From Halanaerobiales bacterium (GTDB lineage: Bacteria > Bacillota > Halanaerobiia > Halanaerobiales > M55B127): DNA of 40,761 bases. The position numbers and the translations under genes are program-made. The notes below the pieces were generated by a model, which was given only the letters and a program-made list of their open reading frames with translations, was not told the origin of the DNA and ran no database searches. Location of the stretch: the NCBI GenBank assembly GCA_021736945.1, contig JAIPEX010000007.1, positions 1 through 40,761 of the forward strand, written 5' to 3'. Below are positions 18,850 to 27,704 of this stretch, in pieces. Each line of letters opens with the position of its first letter. The first letter of the stretch is position 1.

Positions 18850-18918
18850 TAAAATTTATTCCTCCTAAATTTCTTTATTGAGCATTGTTTCTTAATATTT
18901 TTTTTGCTCAACACATTA

Positions 18919-18947
18919 AATATAACACAATATATTGGTATTGTCAA
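18919..18947 (-). promoter_or_regulatory. sigma-A promoter of cold-shock gene
   Basis: minus strand TTGACA-17 bp-TATATT. Confidence 0.75.
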
Positions 18948-19105
18948 CAATTTTTACCCTGATAACTGAATTTAGTCCAATTATTATATATAAATTTTTA
19001 TTATTTTGTAATAATATATCAAATATGATACATTTTTTTAAATATAACTAAAATAGAATTATTTTATCCCTAGTAGTTAAATTATTATATTTCGGTTATA
19101 TGTTA

Positions 19106-19891
19106 TCATATTTTAATCTGTGCTCTGTCATTAAAAAAACTTTTCATTCCCCATTTAACCATTAAATAAACAGTTAGTGTAACACTACCTAAGATTCCCA
19201 TCATGATAGCTATCTGATATTTTATAGCTGTTAAAGGAGCTGCACCTGCTAAGATTTGACCGGTCATCATACCTGGTAGAAAAACTATTCCCATACCAAT
19301 CATTGAATTTATTGTAGGTAATACGGCATTATAAAATGATCTATTTTGAATTTCTTTGGTCGCATCACTAGGAGTCGCTCCTAACATCAAAGCATTTTCT
19401 ATCATTTTTTTATTATCATTTACTCCAGTTATTAATCCCTGTGCTCCTAAAGATATTCCAGTCATTGAATTACCAATTAACATCCCTGAAATGGGAATAA
19501 AATATTGAGGCATAAACCAGGGCTCAATATTGATTACAATAAATAGGAAAAATAATATACTTATTACAGTACCTCCAAACATAGATAAACCAATAATTAT
19601 TTTTAGATCTCTAGACAACTTTTTCTCAACCCTTGAATAAATATTGAAAATAGCAAATGTCTCCATAACCAAAAGAATTAAGATAGTAATATAAGGGTTC
19701 GGGTTTTCAAATACATAAGTTAAAACATAACCCACGAGCACTAGTTGAACTGTCATTCTAAAAGATGCTAAAATTATCTGGTTTTTATGGCCAATATTTT
19801 CTTTTTTTACAATAAATAATAACACAAGAACAAATATATAAGCTGTAACTAAACTTATAATCGAAATATCAATTATGGAATCTGTCATCAT
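19106..19891 (-). CDS. fetB: FetB/UPF0014 family ABC transporter permease
   Basis: polytopic UPF0014-like sequence with MLGATPSDATKEIQNRSF and GMVFLPGMMTGQILAG-like motifs. Confidence 0.9.
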   Translation of the reverse strand: MMTDSIIDISIISLVTAYIFVLVLLFIVKKENIGHKNQIILASFRMTVQLVLVGYVLTYVFENPNPYITILILLVMETFAIFNIYSRVEKKLSRDLKIIIGLSMFGGTVISILFFLFIVINIEPWFMPQYFIPISGMLIGNSMTGISLGAQGLITGVNDNKKMIENALMLGATPSDATKEIQNRSFYNAVLPTINSMIGMGIVFLPGMMTGQILAGAAPLTAIKYQIAIMMGILGSVTLTVYLMVKWGMKSFFNDRAQIKI

Positions 19892-19903
19892 TTTCTCCCC
19901 TCT

Positions 19904-20539
19904 TTAACTAATCTTATCTAATTTACCCTCATTAATAGTTATAATACGGTCTCCGTATTTCTTAGCAATGTCTTTTGAGTGAGTAACCATTACTAAAGTA
20001 CCATTTTTTTCATTTATACAATCAACTACCATTTCTATAATTAATCTTTCCGTTTCTTCATCTAAAGCAGATGAGGGTTCATCTAATAGTAATACATCTG
20101 GATCAAGTAATAAGATACGTGCTAAAGCCAACCTTTGTTTTTCTCCACCAGATAATTTTTCCGCTTCATCATCTAAATCTAATTCATGTAATCCAACTTT
20201 TTTTAATAGTTGTTCATATTTTTCATCAGACATTTCATACTGATCATTATATTGTAAGGTTATTGCAAAATTATCTCTTATATTCCCAGAAAAGATAACA
20301 GGGTTTTGGGGTAACATTAATACCTCTCTTCTTAATTTTATAGGATTATAATCATTAATTTCTTTCTCTTTGAATTTAATAGTTCCACTATCACTACTAA
20401 TCATATTATTTAATAACTTTAAAAAAGTTGATTTACCGCCCCCGCTTCTACCAACAATACAGGTTATTTCACCCTCATTAATTTTTAAGTTATCAACTTT
20501 TATTATATTTTTATATTCTACATTTTTTAATTCAAACAT
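19904..20539 (-). CDS. fetA: FetA-like ABC transporter ATP-binding protein
   Basis: Walker A GRSGGGKST, LSGGEKQRLALAR; start preferred at ATG 20539 (GGGGTGG upstream) rather than 20623. Confidence 0.88.
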   Translation of the reverse strand: MFELKNVEYKNIIKVDNLKINEGEITCIVGRSGGGKSTFLKLLNNMISSDSGTIKFKEKEINDYNPIKLRREVLMLPQNPVIFSGNIRDNFAITLQYNDQYEMSDEKYEQLLKKVGLHELDLDDEAEKLSGGEKQRLALARILLLDPDVLLLDEPSSALDEETERLIIEMVVDCINEKNGTLVMVTHSKDIAKKYGDRIITINEGKLDKIS

Positions 20540-20629
20540 TTTTTGCCACCCCATCAATGAAATATTTACTATCTGATATTCATTAACTAACTTGATAGAT
20601 TGCAGAAATAATAAAAAATTCAATATTAT

Positions 20630-22525
20630 TTATTCTTCATTAATTACAGGATAATCAATTAAAGAAATAAATTCATCTAAACTGCCTCCTGACAAAAAAC
20701 ACTCGATTATTTTTTTGCCTAATGGTAACAATTCATCTCTATTATAGTTCTTTAAATACTCTTTGAAAAACTCTCTTAATATATTAGCTCCTTGATCAAA
20801 AGCTTCTTTCCCAACTTCAGGCTGATTTTGAACCTTTAATAATTCTCTTTCTATCATCTGACCTTCTACCATTACATCTTTTAAAGTATATCCAAGAAGT
20901 GGTAATCTTGAAGGTTCTATCTGATCTTTAGTAAACCACGCTCCTCCTCTACGAGCCAGATATTCTCTTGCAATCCATTCCGGCATAAAACCAACTTTCC
21001 AGGAACCAATATACTGATTAGGGCATAATATATATTTTACTTCTGGTGATTCCACAATCTGTTTTAATAAAATATTTGCCTGATCAACTTTACGACCAGT
21101 TGCAAACGGCCAATAAGAACCTACACCTTCAGAACTCATTCCATCAGTATCATTTATACTCGGGTTTCCATAACCTCTTGGAGATACTAAACGCCATAAC
21201 CAAGCCAAAGCAGGTGGTAAAACATGAAATAAGCCTAGAATTCCATAGGTAGGGTTTTCTTTAGTACAAGGAGGTGTTCTAACCCCAAAACCTCGCACGT
21301 CAATATCAACCGAGCCCTCAATAACCTCAGGCACATTTTTTCGAGGAATAACAACTCTGGGATTAGGACAAGGTTTGCCTGGTTCATCTTCAATATGTTC
21401 CCATATTAAAGCAGTACTATTAGGAGCTGCATCAATATTTAAAAACATTAGTGGTCCTTTTGGATGACAGGTGATTGATTCCAAATGTGGATCTACACCA
21501 TATTGATCAATATGATCTACTCGAACAAACCATGCATTTTCTGCATCTTTTAATGATAATTTCCCTTCTCCTTTTTGGAGATAAGAAGGAGTTACAGCCA
21601 TATCATCTGCAATAGGTCGTAAACTACACCCCTGTGGTAATGTAATTTTATATTCATCATCTGTAACTATATTTTTTCCAAGTAATATTCTACCACTTCT
21701 TTCACGATGCATATCCTGTAACATTTCTGATTTGCCTGCTCCACTCGCACCTTCATATGCAATATTTATTTTATTATCATAAGGTGTTATTACTTGCACT
21801 GCTGAACAATGTAAGGTAGGCCATTCATTTTGTTCACCGAGATTAATTAACATACTATATACACCTTTTTTTGCACTAGGTCCAGGGTAAAGATTATAAC
21901 TAAATAATTCATAATTATTTTTTAACCTATTATGCACCACCACTTGTTTTCCATCAAAATGGGTATGCCTAAATGGGGGTGCTACAAACATGTAGCCTTT
22001 AGGATTTATCTCGGTTTCTATTTCATCAAAATTTTTAATTCCCTGTAAAAGAGCTAAACCAAAAGCAAAAAAGCCAGCATTAGCTGGTGCTATAGCCATC
22101 ACCGGATAATTTAGGTTTACTGGACCGGCTTCAAAAAAGAAAGTTACTAATTCTTGGGTCTTCAACCAATCAAAAGTTTCCTGTCGTGTCTTTTCAAATT
22201 CCTCTCCAAATCTCTCTTCATATCTTTCTTTATCTGTTGGATAGTCATCTGCAATCACCATACAATCAGGATCTCTTCTTCTCATATATGGTTCTAAAAA
22301 ATTAGCAGAAATCCCATTTCTAACTTTACAGACTTCAGCTTCTGTTATAGAAGTCTCTTCATTTATATTATATTTTACTCTTTTAAAATTATCTTTACTA
22401 TTTTTAAGTGAAAGCTCTTTTAATTTTTCAATACTATCTACTATTTGAAAATTTGGACACTGCTCAAATATTTCTCTAACTTCATTTGATAAATTAAAGT
22501 TTTTAAGCAATTCTTCTTTTTTCAT
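20630..22525 (-). CDS. DUF4914 / PEPCK-like P-loop kinase-fold protein
   Basis: EGASGAGKSEML P-loop; overall sequence resembles DUF4914. Confidence 0.75.
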   Translation of the reverse strand: MKKEELLKNFNLSNEVREIFEQCPNFQIVDSIEKLKELSLKNSKDNFKRVKYNINEETSITEAEVCKVRNGISANFLEPYMRRRDPDCMVIADDYPTDKERYEERFGEEFEKTRQETFDWLKTQELVTFFFEAGPVNLNYPVMAIAPANAGFFAFGLALLQGIKNFDEIETEINPKGYMFVAPPFRHTHFDGKQVVVHNRLKNNYELFSYNLYPGPSAKKGVYSMLINLGEQNEWPTLHCSAVQVITPYDNKINIAYEGASGAGKSEMLQDMHRERSGRILLGKNIVTDDEYKITLPQGCSLRPIADDMAVTPSYLQKGEGKLSLKDAENAWFVRVDHIDQYGVDPHLESITCHPKGPLMFLNIDAAPNSTALIWEHIEDEPGKPCPNPRVVIPRKNVPEVIEGSVDIDVRGFGVRTPPCTKENPTYGILGLFHVLPPALAWLWRLVSPRGYGNPSINDTDGMSSEGVGSYWPFATGRKVDQANILLKQIVESPEVKYILCPNQYIGSWKVGFMPEWIAREYLARRGGAWFTKDQIEPSRLPLLGYTLKDVMVEGQMIERELLKVQNQPEVGKEAFDQGANILREFFKEYLKNYNRDELLPLGKKIIECFLSGGSLDEFISLIDYPVINEE

Positions 22526-22568
22526 TATATAGATCCTCCCTACTTTCTACTCTTAATTTTAAATCATA

Positions 22569-23513
22569 TTACCAACGTACTTTATATCCCCTTGTATCGA
22601 TATGAATAAAAGGACTATGTTTAGAGGTTCTTTTATATAATCCTAACCCGCCTACAAATTCCCCATACTCTCTTCTCTTATAAACTCTCTCGACTAAATC
22701 ATATAAAATATCTGCATCCTTATAATTAATTTTGCCATCACTATTTAAATCATCCATATAACCATCTTTGGGATAAACATCGATAATTATATCAGCAGCA
22801 TCACCAAATATATGTCTACTCAAATTACCATTACCTAGATATTGATTATAATAAGGAGTTCTATAACCACTTATTATATGAAAAGTCTCAACATTAAAAC
22901 CCTTTTGATTAATCTCAAAAAGAAGGTATTCCAACTTATTTAATAAAAGTTCTTGTAAAACAATATATTTAGGATAAGTACCCTGCTGTCTGCAGATAAA
23001 TTGTTTCAGCTGAAAATGAGGAGTCAAATAAGTATCTTCATTTTCAGGCGTCACTTTTACAAAACCTTTTGGTAAATCATAATTTTCATCATTACTAATT
23101 AATCCAAAAGGATAATTACCTATCCGGAAATCATTTAAATATCCTTTGCTCAAATTACTAAATGGTTCTAAAACAAATATATTAAGTCTAATACTTTCTT
23201 TAGTAATATTATTGGTTATTGTAAACCGGTAATTACCTGGTTCTTTAGGAACCCTGATTTGCCATTCAAAATCATCAACTTTAATCATATTAATTTCTTT
23301 ACTTTCAACAACATAATCATTATTTTTTTGAGGACGATATATATTTAAATCCACTGTTGTTCCAGGTAAAACAAATACACTGGCCACTTCTTGTGAAATT
23401 AAATCTTTATTATTATATGATACTTTAAAACCCACTTTACCATTATTAAATGCTTGAGAGTTTATTGGATAAAGTAACAGTATGAATATTATAATTGCTA
23501 TTTTTTTATTCAT
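22569..23513 (-). CDS. M15A/YcbK (MepK)-like murein peptidase with EF-hand-like insertion
   Basis: ISGYRTPYYNQ...SRHIFGDAADI...HIDTRGY metal-site motifs; signal peptide. Confidence 0.85.
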   Translation of the reverse strand: MNKKIAIIIFILLLYPINSQAFNNGKVGFKVSYNNKDLISQEVASVFVLPGTTVDLNIYRPQKNNDYVVESKEINMIKVDDFEWQIRVPKEPGNYRFTITNNITKESIRLNIFVLEPFSNLSKGYLNDFRIGNYPFGLISNDENYDLPKGFVKVTPENEDTYLTPHFQLKQFICRQQGTYPKYIVLQELLLNKLEYLLFEINQKGFNVETFHIISGYRTPYYNQYLGNGNLSRHIFGDAADIIIDVYPKDGYMDDLNSDGKINYKDADILYDLVERVYKRREYGEFVGGLGLYKRTSKHSPFIHIDTRGYKVRW

Positions 23514-25149
23514 ATCTACCTACTTTCTGAGAATAGAAAACTTCAATTAGATTTTCATCTCTACTATAAATATCATCCCTAAATTGTAATTGTCCTTCAT
23601 CATCTACCCAGGCGGTCATATATATGATATGAATAGGAATTTTTTCAGACAACTCAATTTTGGTTTCTTTTTCACTACTCAATATTTCTTCAATCTTTTT
23701 AGGTTCCCACATATCGTTTTTCTTTAATATATATTCAGCTAATTTGAAAGGTTCTTCTAATCTTATACATCCTGAGCTAAAACTTCTTTCTTCCTTTTTA
23801 AATAATTCCTTTTGAGGAGTGTCATGTAAATAAACACTATACTTATTTGGAAACATGAATTTAATTCTACCAAGGGCATTGTTAGGTCCGGGTTCTTGTT
23901 TTAGATAATAGTGAAAACTATCCTTATCTAACTCTTCCCAATTTATTTCTTTAGGATCTGCCTCTTCAAATTTACCTTCTGATATTCTTAATACTTTATA
24001 ATTGTTGTTAAATAAATAATCTATATTCTCTTTAATTAAAGGTAATTTATCTTCAACAGCAATGCTCTTTGGTACATTCCAAGCCGGATTTATCACTAAA
24101 TAGGTGATTTCATCACTAAAAACTGGTGTACTTCGCTGTTCTTTTCCTACTATCACTTTCATATCTATCATATTTTTTTGTTTTTCTATTACTTTTAATT
24201 TGTAATCCGCTATATTGACAAATATATATGTATCGCCCAGTTTTTGGGGAAGCCACCTCAATCTTTCCATATTTATTGTTATCTTTTTAAGTTTTTTTTC
24301 AACATCTTTATTAAGAGCAATTTTAGTATCTTTACCTACTATACCATCAGGAGTAAGTCCATGTCTTCTCTGAAAATTAATTACTGCTTTATGCAAATTT
24401 TTATCAAAACTTAAATTTACTTGACCGTCAAAATCATCAGTTTGTTGTAATCTTATTTTAATTTGTTTAATATCATAGCCGCGCATTCCTTTTTCAACTA
24501 CCCGGCTAATATTCACACTTTGAAATCCACCGTTATTTTCAATGTTTTTATATAAATTAAGTTGCTTTTTTAATTTTGAATAACTTTCAGTTTGAGGCAA
24601 TAAAGAATATAATGAGTCTTCAATACTTCCTTTATTTGATACATTAGATAAAAAATCAGGTATATTAATTATATTTTCTATACTATGCCACTTTCTATCA
24701 TACGTTTCCGGACTCAAAAGTCCATTAGAAAAATGTGATATTAATAAGAGATAAGAATTAGATAATATAATTTCGGTTAATGCTTTATCTTCAATATTTA
24801 AATTATTATTAGAGATATTTTTCTTTAAATAATCATATCGGTATAAACCTGGAAATAAACCTTCGCCTTCTATATTCCTAATAACTTTCATTAATTTCAA
24901 AGCCGAATCATTAAAACCATTATTATACCATATTGGGGAAAAATTATTTTTTTCATAAAACTTAGCTAATTCATTTGAAAAGTATGGACGTTTAATTTTT
25001 AAACTATTAGTACGATAATCTTTAAATAAAAGCAACTGGTATTTAATAGAGTCTTCAATGTTTGTTTGAGCAAATATCATTTCCGTTGAAAATAATATTA
25101 TGATTAGAATAGACAAAAATATGATAGTGAATTTCGACAACTCTCTCAT
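23506..25149 (-). CDS. L,D-transpeptidase, YcbB/LdtD-like, with peptidoglycan-binding domain
   Basis: VYLHDTPQKELF ... RSFSSGCIRLEEP catalytic motif; PG-binding region GMRGYDIKQIKIRLQQ; signal peptide. Confidence 0.93.
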   Translation of the reverse strand: MRELSKFTIIFLSILIIILFSTEMIFAQTNIEDSIKYQLLLFKDYRTNSLKIKRPYFSNELAKFYEKNNFSPIWYNNGFNDSALKLMKVIRNIEGEGLFPGLYRYDYLKKNISNNNLNIEDKALTEIILSNSYLLLISHFSNGLLSPETYDRKWHSIENIINIPDFLSNVSNKGSIEDSLYSLLPQTESYSKLKKQLNLYKNIENNGGFQSVNISRVVEKGMRGYDIKQIKIRLQQTDDFDGQVNLSFDKNLHKAVINFQRRHGLTPDGIVGKDTKIALNKDVEKKLKKITINMERLRWLPQKLGDTYIFVNIADYKLKVIEKQKNMIDMKVIVGKEQRSTPVFSDEITYLVINPAWNVPKSIAVEDKLPLIKENIDYLFNNNYKVLRISEGKFEEADPKEINWEELDKDSFHYYLKQEPGPNNALGRIKFMFPNKYSVYLHDTPQKELFKKEERSFSSGCIRLEEPFKLAEYILKKNDMWEPKKIEEILSSEKETKIELSEKIPIHIIYMTAWVDDEGQLQFRDDIYSRDENLIEVFYSQKVGRYE

Positions 25150-25176
25150 TATATCCCCACTTTTCTTTTCCCAAAC

Positions 25177-25193
25177 AAATTGAGACTCAATTT
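25177..25193. promoter_or_regulatory. perfect palindrome (candidate operator) upstream of L,D-transpeptidase
   Basis: AAATTGAG-A-CTCAATTT. Confidence 0.5.
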
Positions 25194-25264
25194 ATTTAAT
25201 CATATTTATATGTTAAATAAATATTCAAAAGAAGTCAAATAAATATAATAATATACTTCCCATA

Positions 25265-26332
25265 CTAGATTCCTAAAAACCATAAAACAAATAATAATAG
25301 CATTAGAACATTTAAAAGTAACATCCTTTTTCTATTAACCTCTGAACTCAATAAATTATATAGTTCATTTACTTTATTAACTCGGTGTTCAACTAAATTC
25401 CTCCACCGCGGGATTTGAAAAGCACTGCTGGAAAGATAATAGAGCCTGGCTAAATACCAATGCCCTTGGAATTTTTCAAAATTATCCATAATATCTATAA
25501 CTCTCTCAAGTTCTACTCTTAAATCAGCAATACCTTTTATTTTACGCCCCATACCGGTTCTAAAAAAAGGTAAAACTCCAAAACGACTTTTATTATTACT
25601 TGTCATATATTCTGACAAGTAATCATCAATAAAACTATCATAAGTTTGTAATTTTATAAATTGAATGTTTACTAACTCAATTATAAATAACTTTTCTGGG
25701 AAATTTTCATTTTCATCAATTATAAGAGAATTATTCCAGTGTACGATTGTATAATCTGTTTTCAAAAAACTATTATTATACCTTAATACTGCTTCTTTCT
25801 GTTCTGAACTAAAATTAATCTTATGAAATTCGTCGCTTAAAAGACTCACTATTAAATTTTCATTATTTTTAACTAAGAATTCAGCATCTAAACTTCCATT
25901 ATTATCTATACAAAAAACTGTGTATAAATGATTAAATTGCTGTATAATGGTTTCAACTAATCCTTCAAATTTATAAGATATCTTATCAAAAACTTCATCA
26001 AATTTAGTTTCTATATCAGCACGGGGATCCTTTTCTTTTATTTTATTATAAAATTCTTCTATTGAATCAACCTCATACTTAATTTCAGTAGTTAAAGACA
26101 TAGCGCCATAATCATATACTTTGGCTATAATATTATTTTCTAAATTATCTAAAACATAAGAAAACTCAATAGGTTCGGGATATGAAATATATTCAGGATT
26201 TTCTGTTTTCTCATCAAAATCATATGTCTCCAAATTTTTAATACCCGTGTCTTTAAGTTTTTTTACAATCTGTTGTTTTCTTAGAGTAATCCCCAAATTA
26301 TAATATTTATATACTTTCATATAAATATCCAA
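25265..26332 (-). CDS. C-terminally membrane-anchored protein, DUF155/RMND1-like
   Basis: AKVYDYGAMSL and C-term HRVNKVNELYNLLSSEVNRKRMLLLNVLMLLLFVLWFLGI architecture. Confidence 0.6.
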   Translation of the reverse strand: MDIYMKVYKYYNLGITLRKQQIVKKLKDTGIKNLETYDFDEKTENPEYISYPEPIEFSYVLDNLENNIIAKVYDYGAMSLTTEIKYEVDSIEEFYNKIKEKDPRADIETKFDEVFDKISYKFEGLVETIIQQFNHLYTVFCIDNNGSLDAEFLVKNNENLIVSLLSDEFHKINFSSEQKEAVLRYNNSFLKTDYTIVHWNNSLIIDENENFPEKLFIIELVNIQFIKLQTYDSFIDDYLSEYMTSNNKSRFGVLPFFRTGMGRKIKGIADLRVELERVIDIMDNFEKFQGHWYLARLYYLSSSAFQIPRWRNLVEHRVNKVNELYNLLSSEVNRKRMLLLNVLMLLLFVLWFLGI

Positions 26333-26368
26333 TCTAACATCCCCCCTTTCTGATTTTTTTAATGTTTA

Positions 26369-27013
26369 TTAATTATTTTTTTGAAAAATAATTCCATTTG
26401 TATTATTTGTATTTACTATTTTCAGTGGATAATTACTTTCTAGGTATTTAAAGGTGTTAAGGTTATAAAAAGCCACATGAGTACTATCTCTTCTATACCA
26501 CCACTCTTTAAATTCTTCAGCCCCCGGATGAAAAGAAGTCATTACTGCTAAATAACTTTTGGGTTTAATTAATTTAATTAGTTTTTCGACTTCTTGTTTT
26601 GGTTCCCAGAAATGTTCAAATACTTCTGTAGAGGTAATCAAATCATATTTTTTCTTTTTATAATTAACCTCCGGATAAAAAAACGGATCATATTTAACTA
26701 CATTTAATCCCCGTTCTTCTAACATATCAGCCAAAACTGGTCCTGGACCGCAACCATATTCTAATACCTCTTCAATTTCATCTATATGTCCTACTATTAA
26801 AGTATTGATAAAATCTTTAAACCGTCTTACATATCCTTCATTTTCATGAGTGTTGTCATGACCTTTATATACTTCTAATTCTTTTTTATAACTAGGTAAA
26901 CTGCCAGAGGCAATAAAAATTAACTCACAATTCTTACAATAATAATATTTATCTTCTATTGATATTTGTTGTATTTTTTCACTACCACAAAGTTTACATT
27001 CCATGTATTCCAC
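26369..27013 (-). CDS. class I SAM-dependent methyltransferase with N-terminal zinc ribbon
   Basis: CKLCGSEK...YYCKNC; EVLEYGCGPGPVLADM. Confidence 0.88.
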   Translation of the reverse strand: MEYMECKLCGSEKIQQISIEDKYYYCKNCELIFIASGSLPSYKKELEVYKGHDNTHENEGYVRRFKDFINTLIVGHIDEIEEVLEYGCGPGPVLADMLEERGLNVVKYDPFFYPEVNYKKKKYDLITSTEVFEHFWEPKQEVEKLIKLIKPKSYLAVMTSFHPGAEEFKEWWYRRDSTHVAFYNLNTFKYLESNYPLKIVNTNNTNGIIFQKNN

Positions 27014-27034
27014 CTCTAATAATTAATCTATTTA

Positions 27035-27520
27035 TTATAATACTAAAATAAAAAACCAAATTATGATGGAAAATAATAATATTGCTTTAACTATTCCACT
27101 ACCTATAAAAGCAAAAACTGTCGAAAAGGCTATTTTAAAAGGTTTGTTATATTCCTTACTTTGACTTTGATAATATTCTGCCAAAAATATTGCGGCAAAT
27201 GGACCAATAATAATACCAAGTGGACCTAAAAAAACCAAACCTATTGCTAAGCCAATAAGTGCAGCGATTACCGATAAGTTACTTCCTCCGGATTTCTTAA
27301 CAACTATCGCGTTTGTTAAAAAATCTGCTAATAATGAAATAACTGAAAAGATTATCAATACAAACCAAAAGCTGCGGGGCAAAGTATAATTAAATGGACC
27401 AAATTGATATATTAATACAGAAATCCAAACCGGAATTATATCAGGAACCATTGGAACAAAAACACCTATAACACTTATAATAAATAATAATATTATTATA
27501 ACCCAATATATACTAATCAA
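27035..27520 (-). CDS. DUF456 family membrane protein
   Basis: small polytopic protein with Gly-rich GLAIGLVFLGPLGIIIGPFAAIFLAE; probable TTG start at 27520 after AGGGG. Confidence 0.8.
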   Translation of the reverse strand: MISIYWVIIILLFIISVIGVFVPMVPDIIPVWISVLIYQFGPFNYTLPRSFWFVLIIFSVISLLADFLTNAIVVKKSGGSNLSVIAALIGLAIGLVFLGPLGIIIGPFAAIFLAEYYQSQSKEYNKPFKIAFSTVFAFIGSGIVKAILLFSIIIWFFILVL

Positions 27521-27647
27521 ACTTATTCCCCTCTCATTAATCCTTCTTATAAATATGAGTTTAATCAATTTTAACTTAAAATATTATATAATTCAATACT
27601 ATAGTAACACAAAATTTGAATATTTTAAAAATTTTATCTAAATAAAA

Positions 27648-27680
27648 AACCTGCCTTTAGTGGTTATTTAAAGACAGGTT
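27648..27680 (-). terminator. terminator of TCS/ABC-2 operon
   Basis: minus strand AACCTGtCTTTA-loop-TAAAGgCAGGTT followed by TTTTT. Confidence 0.85.
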
Positions 27681-27704
27681 ATTTTTGTGTTCTACTAAAT
27701 ATTA

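Noticed and set aside
19019-19035. tatca-aata-tgata palindrome downstream of fetB
   Set aside because: Short AT-rich arms, expected by chance; no position-specific support.
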